From: Pelagicoccus sp.
GTDB taxonomy: Bacteria; Verrucomicrobiota; Verrucomicrobiia; Opitutales; Opitutaceae
Direction: 5' to 3'
Length of the DNA: 55,298 nucleotides
Assembly (NCBI GenBank): GCA_028284635.1
Contig: JANQRJ010000059.1
Span: forward strand, 1-55,298
The position numbers and the translations under genes are program-made. The notes under the pieces are model-generated. The model did no database searches and had not been told where the DNA came from. It saw nothing but the letters and a program-made list of their open reading frames with translations. Positions 51,638-55,298 of this stretch are shown here, piece after piece. Every line of letters begins with the position of its first letter. Within the stretch, counting starts at the first letter, position 1.

Positions 51638-53557
51638 ATGAAGACGCGGATCCTCATCATCGACGAAAACACCGAGCAACTCGCCGGCTACAAGAACGCT
51701 CTCGATTCGCACTCCGTCGAATGGGAAATCAACTGCTTCGAAACCTCCGAACAAGCCCTAGAGCACGCCGGCGACAATACCGTCGATATCGCCATCGCCG
51801 CCTACCAGACCAACGGCAAGCAAGGCGTCGCCCTCCTTTCTCAAATAGGCGAACTCCAGCCAGACGCCCAACGCTTCATCCTAGCCACCGAAGCTGAAAA
51901 GCCTGAACTCGAGGACGCCATCGACGGCACCTTCCAATTCCTGCCCAGTCCCTGCCCCGCAGACCGCCTCATCACCGAAATCCAAAGCTGTCTCGCCATA
52001 GACACCTGGCTCGGAAACCCCAAGATCAAGGAAATCGTCTCCCGCATGGGCGAATTCCCCAGCCTTCCACCCCTCTACCTCAAGGTCGTCAACGCAATCA
52101 ACTCCCGCAACGCCTCCACCGCTCAAATCGGCGAAGCCATCTCCGGAGACCTCGCCATCAGCGCCAAAATCCTCCAGACCGTCAACTCCTCCTACTACGG
52201 ATTCGAAGAAAAGATCGCCGACATCGGCCAAGCCGTCTCCGTGCTTGGCATCGAGAGCGTCAAGAACCTCGTCCTCGCCATGCAGGTCTTCGGCAAGCTC
52301 GGCCACTCCGCCGACCAGAAAGCCATCGCCGATCAGCTCTGGCACCACAGCATGTCCGTAGCCGTCGCGGCCAAGCGCCTCGCTCTCTACGAGACCCAAG
52401 ACCAGAGGGCAGGCGAAGAGGCCTACACCGCAGGCCTCATGCACGACATCGGCAAGCTGGTACTGCTCAACGCAGTCGGCGACGAATTCGAACAAGCCCG
52501 CCAAAAGGCCAGCCAAGAGAGCATCCCCGTCTGGCAGGCCGAAAACGAAATCATAGGCTGCAACCACGCCGAAACCGGCGCCTACCTCCTAGCCCGCTGG
52601 GGCATGCCCGCTCCCCTCGTCGAGGCAGTCGCCCTGCATCACGATCCCGCCAATTCCTTCAGCAAAGGCTTCACCACCCTCGCCGCCGTGCACCTCGCCG
52701 ACGCCCTCACCTGGGAACGGCAGTTCCCAGACAAGCCCGAAGCCAAAGCCGACCCTCGTTTCCTCGCCGACATCGGTCTCACCGCAAGCTGGGAAAGCTG
52801 GCAAGCAGTCGTCCGCGGAGCCCTCACCGAGAAGCCCAAAAATAATCTCGGCCTCAAGCAAGAGCAACCAGAAGAAGACAGCGTTCAGTCACGCCCCACC
52901 AGCCAGCCAACCCAGAAAGCCAGCAGTTCGGAAAAAACTCCCAGTCAAACCAAAGAATCCCGTTCCTCTTTCAAGTTCGCCTTCGCTGCAGGCATCGGCA
53001 TCGCCGCAGGCGTCTATTTCTTCGTGAGCCGCTCGCCAGACGCCGAGCCCGCAAAGGAGACGGAAGCAAAACCCGAAGTCGCCGCCTTCAGCGAACCCTC
53101 AAGCCCGCTCGCTCGGCAAATCGCTGCCGCCAAGGAACTCTTCGGACAAAACAGGACCGAAGAAGCCCTGGAAGAGATCGCCGCCGCTGCCGAAGAAGCC
53201 CCCGAACCCCCGACAGCGCTTCCCGAGGTCGAAGAACCCAAAGCCGAAGAGCCAGAAACAGCGAAAGCCGAGCCAGTCGAAGTCGCTGCCCCGCCTCTCG
53301 CCAGTGTCGAGCCCAGCGCCCAAGCCCCGGAACCCAAGACCCACCACCCCAAACCCAATCTCCCCGAACAGAAGGAATTCTTTCCCGCCATCGAACTCTC
53401 AGGCATCTTTTACAGCGCCAGCAACCCCCTCGCTAGCGTCAATGGCAAGATCCGTCGCGTAGGAGACCGCGTCGCCGGCGCCCAGATCATCAAGATCGAG
53501 CAGCGAAACATCGTAGTGCGCTACGAAGACCAGACCCGCTCCATCAAGCTCAACTAG
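51638..53557 (+). CDS. degenerate receiver-HDOD-transmembrane-GspB-like fusion protein
   Basis: A 639-residue protein. Residues 1-115 form a CheY-like receiver (ILIIDENTEQ), but the phospho-acceptor Asp is Ala55 (DIAIAAYQ). Residues about 130-400 are a HDOD domain (MGEFPSLPPLYLKVVNAINS, ILQTVNSSYYGFEEKIADIG, AYTAGLMHDIGKLVLLNAVG). A transmembrane helix lies at about 446-465 (FAFAAGIGIAAGVYFFVS), then a Pro/Glu/Ala-rich linker. The end (ELSGIFYSASNPLASVNGKI, RRVGDRVAGAQIIKIEQRNI) resembles GspB/PilP-type periplasmic domains of type II secretion. It may couple cytosolic HDOD signalling to a secretion or pilus machine. It is monocistronic. Confidence 0.8.
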   Translation: MKTRILIIDENTEQLAGYKNALDSHSVEWEINCFETSEQALEHAGDNTVDIAIAAYQTNGKQGVALLSQIGELQPDAQRFILATEAEKPELEDAIDGTFQFLPSPCPADRLITEIQSCLAIDTWLGNPKIKEIVSRMGEFPSLPPLYLKVVNAINSRNASTAQIGEAISGDLAISAKILQTVNSSYYGFEEKIADIGQAVSVLGIESVKNLVLAMQVFGKLGHSADQKAIADQLWHHSMSVAVAAKRLALYETQDQRAGEEAYTAGLMHDIGKLVLLNAVGDEFEQARQKASQESIPVWQAENEIIGCNHAETGAYLLARWGMPAPLVEAVALHHDPANSFSKGFTTLAAVHLADALTWERQFPDKPEAKADPRFLADIGLTASWESWQAVVRGALTEKPKNNLGLKQEQPEEDSVQSRPTSQPTQKASSSEKTPSQTKESRSSFKFAFAAGIGIAAGVYFFVSRSPDAEPAKETEAKPEVAAFSEPSSPLARQIAAAKELFGQNRTEEALEEIAAAAEEAPEPPTALPEVEEPKAEEPETAKAEPVEVAAPPLASVEPSAQAPEPKTHHPKPNLPEQKEFFPAIELSGIFYSASNPLASVNGKIRRVGDRVAGAQIIKIEQRNIVVRYEDQTRSIKLN

Positions 53558-53576
53558 CGGCGCGTCATGTATGAAA

Positions 53577-53723
53577 CGTAGCGCGGAGCTTCAGCCCGCG
53601 TCCGCCGTTTCTCTCATCATCCCCCTCTTCATCTTCATCCTCATCCCATGATAAAGATGAGGATGAAGAAGGGGATGAGGATAAACAAAACGTTGCGGAC
53701 GCGGGCTGAAGCGCCGCACTACA
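53577..53723. repeat. palindrome with microsatellite core (family D)
   Basis: GTAGCGCGGAGCTTCAGCCC and GCGTCCG face CGGACGCGGGCTGAAGCGCC and GCACTAC. The stem in between (53612-53683) is TCATC/CTTCATC units against GATGAGGATGAAGAAGGGGA units around CCCATGATAAAG. It occupies nearly the whole spacer between the HDOD and thioredoxin-like genes. Confidence 0.85.
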
Positions 53724-53733
53724 GATCCCTCTC

Positions 53734-54102
53734 CTAAAACCCGCTGGAGTCCACGTTCCCGATCCACTCGACGTAGCTGCTCGCGTCACCATCGTCGATG
53801 AACTCCGTAGTTCCCTCCACTCGACCCTCGGCCGAGTAGAAAACCAGAAAAGGAATGCCCGTGATGCCAAAACGCTGGCGAATTCCCGCAACATCCTCAG
53901 CCCGCGGCGGGATCCCTACCTTCGCCCCCAGAATACCCTCCGCTTGCAAAAAGCGGTCCAGTGCATCGCTAGACCTCAGCAACTCTTCCAGCCGATTGCA
54001 CCAAGGACACCAAGGCCCGTCGCCCTTGAATATGGCAAGCAACCGCTTCCCCTCGCTCTCCCGCCGAGCCAAAGCCTCATCGATATCGGAAATCCAATCC
54101 AT
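53734..54102 (-). CDS. thioredoxin-like protein
   Basis: A 122-residue thioredoxin-fold protein. AIFKGDGPWCPWCNRLEELL holds a CPWC redox motif, and FGITGIPFLVFYSAEGRV contains the cis-Pro (TGIP) loop. No signal peptide, so cytoplasmic. It resembles the thioredoxin_7/DUF255-like group and could reduce disulfides. The gene is flanked by palindromic repeats. Confidence 0.83.
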   Translation of the reverse strand: MDWISDIDEALARRESEGKRLLAIFKGDGPWCPWCNRLEELLRSSDALDRFLQAEGILGAKVGIPPRAEDVAGIRQRFGITGIPFLVFYSAEGRVEGTTEFIDDGDASSYVEWIGNVDSSGF

Positions 54103-54109
54103 AGATCAG

Positions 54110-54265
54110 AAGTGAAGAGCGAAGAGCGAAGAGTGAAGAGTGAAGAGCGAAATTCCCCAAAAACCAGCTTCCCTACCCATACAGTTAATTCTCCAACGTT
54201 AGAGAATTAACTGCGCCGGTTCTAGCCCCTCCCACTTTTCACTCTTCGCTCTTCATTCTTCACTC
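54110..54265. repeat. nested palindrome with GAAGAGY heptad arms
   Basis: Five heptads (GAAGAGC/GAAGAGT) at about 54114-54150 face inverted CTCTTCGCTCTTCATTCTTC at 54241-54261. In the middle, CAGTTAATTCTCCAACGTTA continues as GAGAATTAACTG (54182-54213), a nearly perfect 32-bp palindrome. A similar heptad-type sequence lies at 44327-44355. Confidence 0.75.
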
Positions 54266-54269
54266 CCAA

Positions 54270-55067
54270 CTAAATCCCTCTCCACGCTGCCAAGAACACC
54301 GCTGCCGCGCTCGCCACATTGAGCGATTCCGCCCGGCCGAACCTGGGAGCGAATACCCGGGTCGACGCCAGCTCGGCAATCTCTGGCGAAACGCCCCGAG
54401 CCTCATTGCCGAGCACCAGCACGCAACGCTCCGGAAACGCAAAACCTGCTAACGACTCCGCGCCATCCAACTCAGTCGTCACCACAGTCACGCCAAGCTC
54501 AGTCAGCCGATTCAAGGCTGCCACAAGCTCGATACCCGACGCCACCGGCAAGTGAAACAAGCTCCCCATTGTGGCTCGAGCCGTCTTGCCATTCTCCAGC
54601 TCCGCGCAGCCCCGGCCTAGCAAAACTCCATCCAGACCAAACCAATCGCAGCTACGCACGATCGCCCCGCAATTGCCAGGATCAGCCACCTCATCCATAG
54701 CCAACAGCCGTACTGGGCCCTCTCTCGGCAACCTCTCCATCCAGGTCTCGAAATCCAGACCAACCCGCTCTACCAAAGCCGCTACGCCCTGCGATGCCTT
54801 CGTATCCGAAATCCGAGACATCTGCTCTGAAGTCGCCTCGAACACCTCGCCAGTAGCCGCCACGGCTTTCTGCAAAACCGATGCTTCAGCCGGCTCCCTT
54901 CGCGCCGCAACGTCGAAAACCAAGCCCCTCAAATCCCTCCCGCAAGCGAGCGCCTCCTCGAGAAGATGCCAGCCCTCGAGGAGGAAGAGTCCCTCGGCCA
55001 GCCGATGCTTCTTCTGCAAAAACCTGCGAAAGTACGAAAGCTTCGCTTTGGATAGAGGTTGCGCCAT
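54270..55067 (-). CDS. SpoU/TrmH-family RNA 2'-O-methyltransferase
   Basis: A 265-residue SPOUT enzyme. The N-terminal substrate-binding domain reads KLSYFRRFLQKKHRLAEGLF. The knotted domain has LLAMDEVADPGNCGAIVRSC (motif 1, N-P-G-N), VLVLGNEARGVSPEI (motif 2) and FGRAESLNVASAAAVFLAAW (motif 3). It adds a 2'-O-methyl group to rRNA or tRNA; the target (RlmB or TrmH-like) is not decided. The 5' side (55068-55298) holds no gene, only a TAGCGCGGATCCCGC half repeat at 55164-55180 and a terminal CCCGCAGAT repeat. Confidence 0.9.
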   Translation of the reverse strand: MAQPLSKAKLSYFRRFLQKKHRLAEGLFLLEGWHLLEEALACGRDLRGLVFDVAARREPAEASVLQKAVAATGEVFEATSEQMSRISDTKASQGVAALVERVGLDFETWMERLPREGPVRLLAMDEVADPGNCGAIVRSCDWFGLDGVLLGRGCAELENGKTARATMGSLFHLPVASGIELVAALNRLTELGVTVVTTELDGAESLAGFAFPERCVLVLGNEARGVSPEIAELASTRVFAPRFGRAESLNVASAAAVFLAAWRGI

Positions 55068-55298
55068 CGCTCCGTTTCAAGCCAGCCCCGCCATCCCGCT
55101 CAAACCCAAAATCCCCCAAGCGTTCGTCCCTCATGGGCAAAGGCAGAGCTCGATCTCAGTTCGACGTAGCGCGGATCCCGCAGAGCGCATAGGCGTCAAC
55201 TTAACGGAAGAAACCTCATTTAGGAGGGCAACGCTCTGTCGTTGCCGCAGCGTTTACCTAACTGTTTCAAAAAAGCCTGAGAAGAGTGGCCCGCAGAT

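Overview
The window is one contiguous stretch of a GC-rich Gram-negative chromosome. A large TonB-dependent receptor, a DUF481-type outer-membrane protein, a GFTLVE-class pseudopilin, MetallophosN/MetallophosC-type phosphoesterases and very dense palindromic intergenic repeats together suggest a Verrucomicrobiota member, probably Opitutia (Puniceicoccales/Pelagicoccus-like). This placement is inferred from gene content only. There is one tRNA gene, tRNA-Leu(UAA). I saw no rRNA, CRISPR array, complete insertion sequence or prophage.

Layout. 0-13 kb: mostly monocistronic small genes: an Ogt-type alkyltransferase, a RHH/ParE toxin-antitoxin pair, a YtcJ-like amidohydrolase, a DinB-like protein, a PHP phosphoesterase, two methyltransferases, two HAD hydrolases and a MazG-like protein. 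Then comes an arsI-sigZ-transglutaminase-like trio whose products all end in cysteine clusters, and a small helix-hairpin-helix protein with a polylysine tail. 13-17 kb: an exported metallophosphoesterase overlapping a MOSC gene, a GNAT acetyltransferase and a small membrane protein. 17-26 kb (minus strand): a secreted TPR-like protein, a 2065-residue Rhs protein and, downstream, an AT-richer series of candidate immunity genes ending in a TNT-toxin-like fragment. 26-31.7 kb: a GNAT protein, an exported propeller-like protein, a PhoR/PhoB-like two-component system and a second, orphan PhoB-like regulator. 32-44 kb: a phosphorus-acquisition region with an exported phosphatase, a large TonB receptor, phnI, phnN, an EEP-family hydrolase, phnM, a 2H phosphoesterase, a hexapeptide acyltransferase of the phosphonate type and a phnD-like lipoprotein. 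44-55 kb: tRNA-Leu, a sigma-70 factor, nadD-rsfS, a DUF481 protein, a pseudopilin, a GT-C-like membrane protein, a methyltransferase, a receiver/HDOD protein fused to a GspB-like C-terminus, a thioredoxin-like protein and a SpoU/TrmH methyltransferase.

How it fits together. The 28-44 kb block reads as a phosphate-starvation island: sensing (PhoR/PhoB), ester cleavage outside the cytoplasm (phosphatase plus TonB receptor) and C-P lyase side steps (PhnI, PhnM, PhnN, a possible PhnP substitute and a binding lipoprotein). The core genes phnG, phnH, phnJ, phnK and phnL are not in the window.

The most unusual property is the intergenic DNA. At least eight families of palindromes are present. Some carry trinucleotide or hexanucleotide microsatellite arms, some are nested inside each other, one is a chimera of two families, and several supply the ends of reading frames (PhnI C-terminus, PhnN stop codon, N-terminus of the exported phosphatase).
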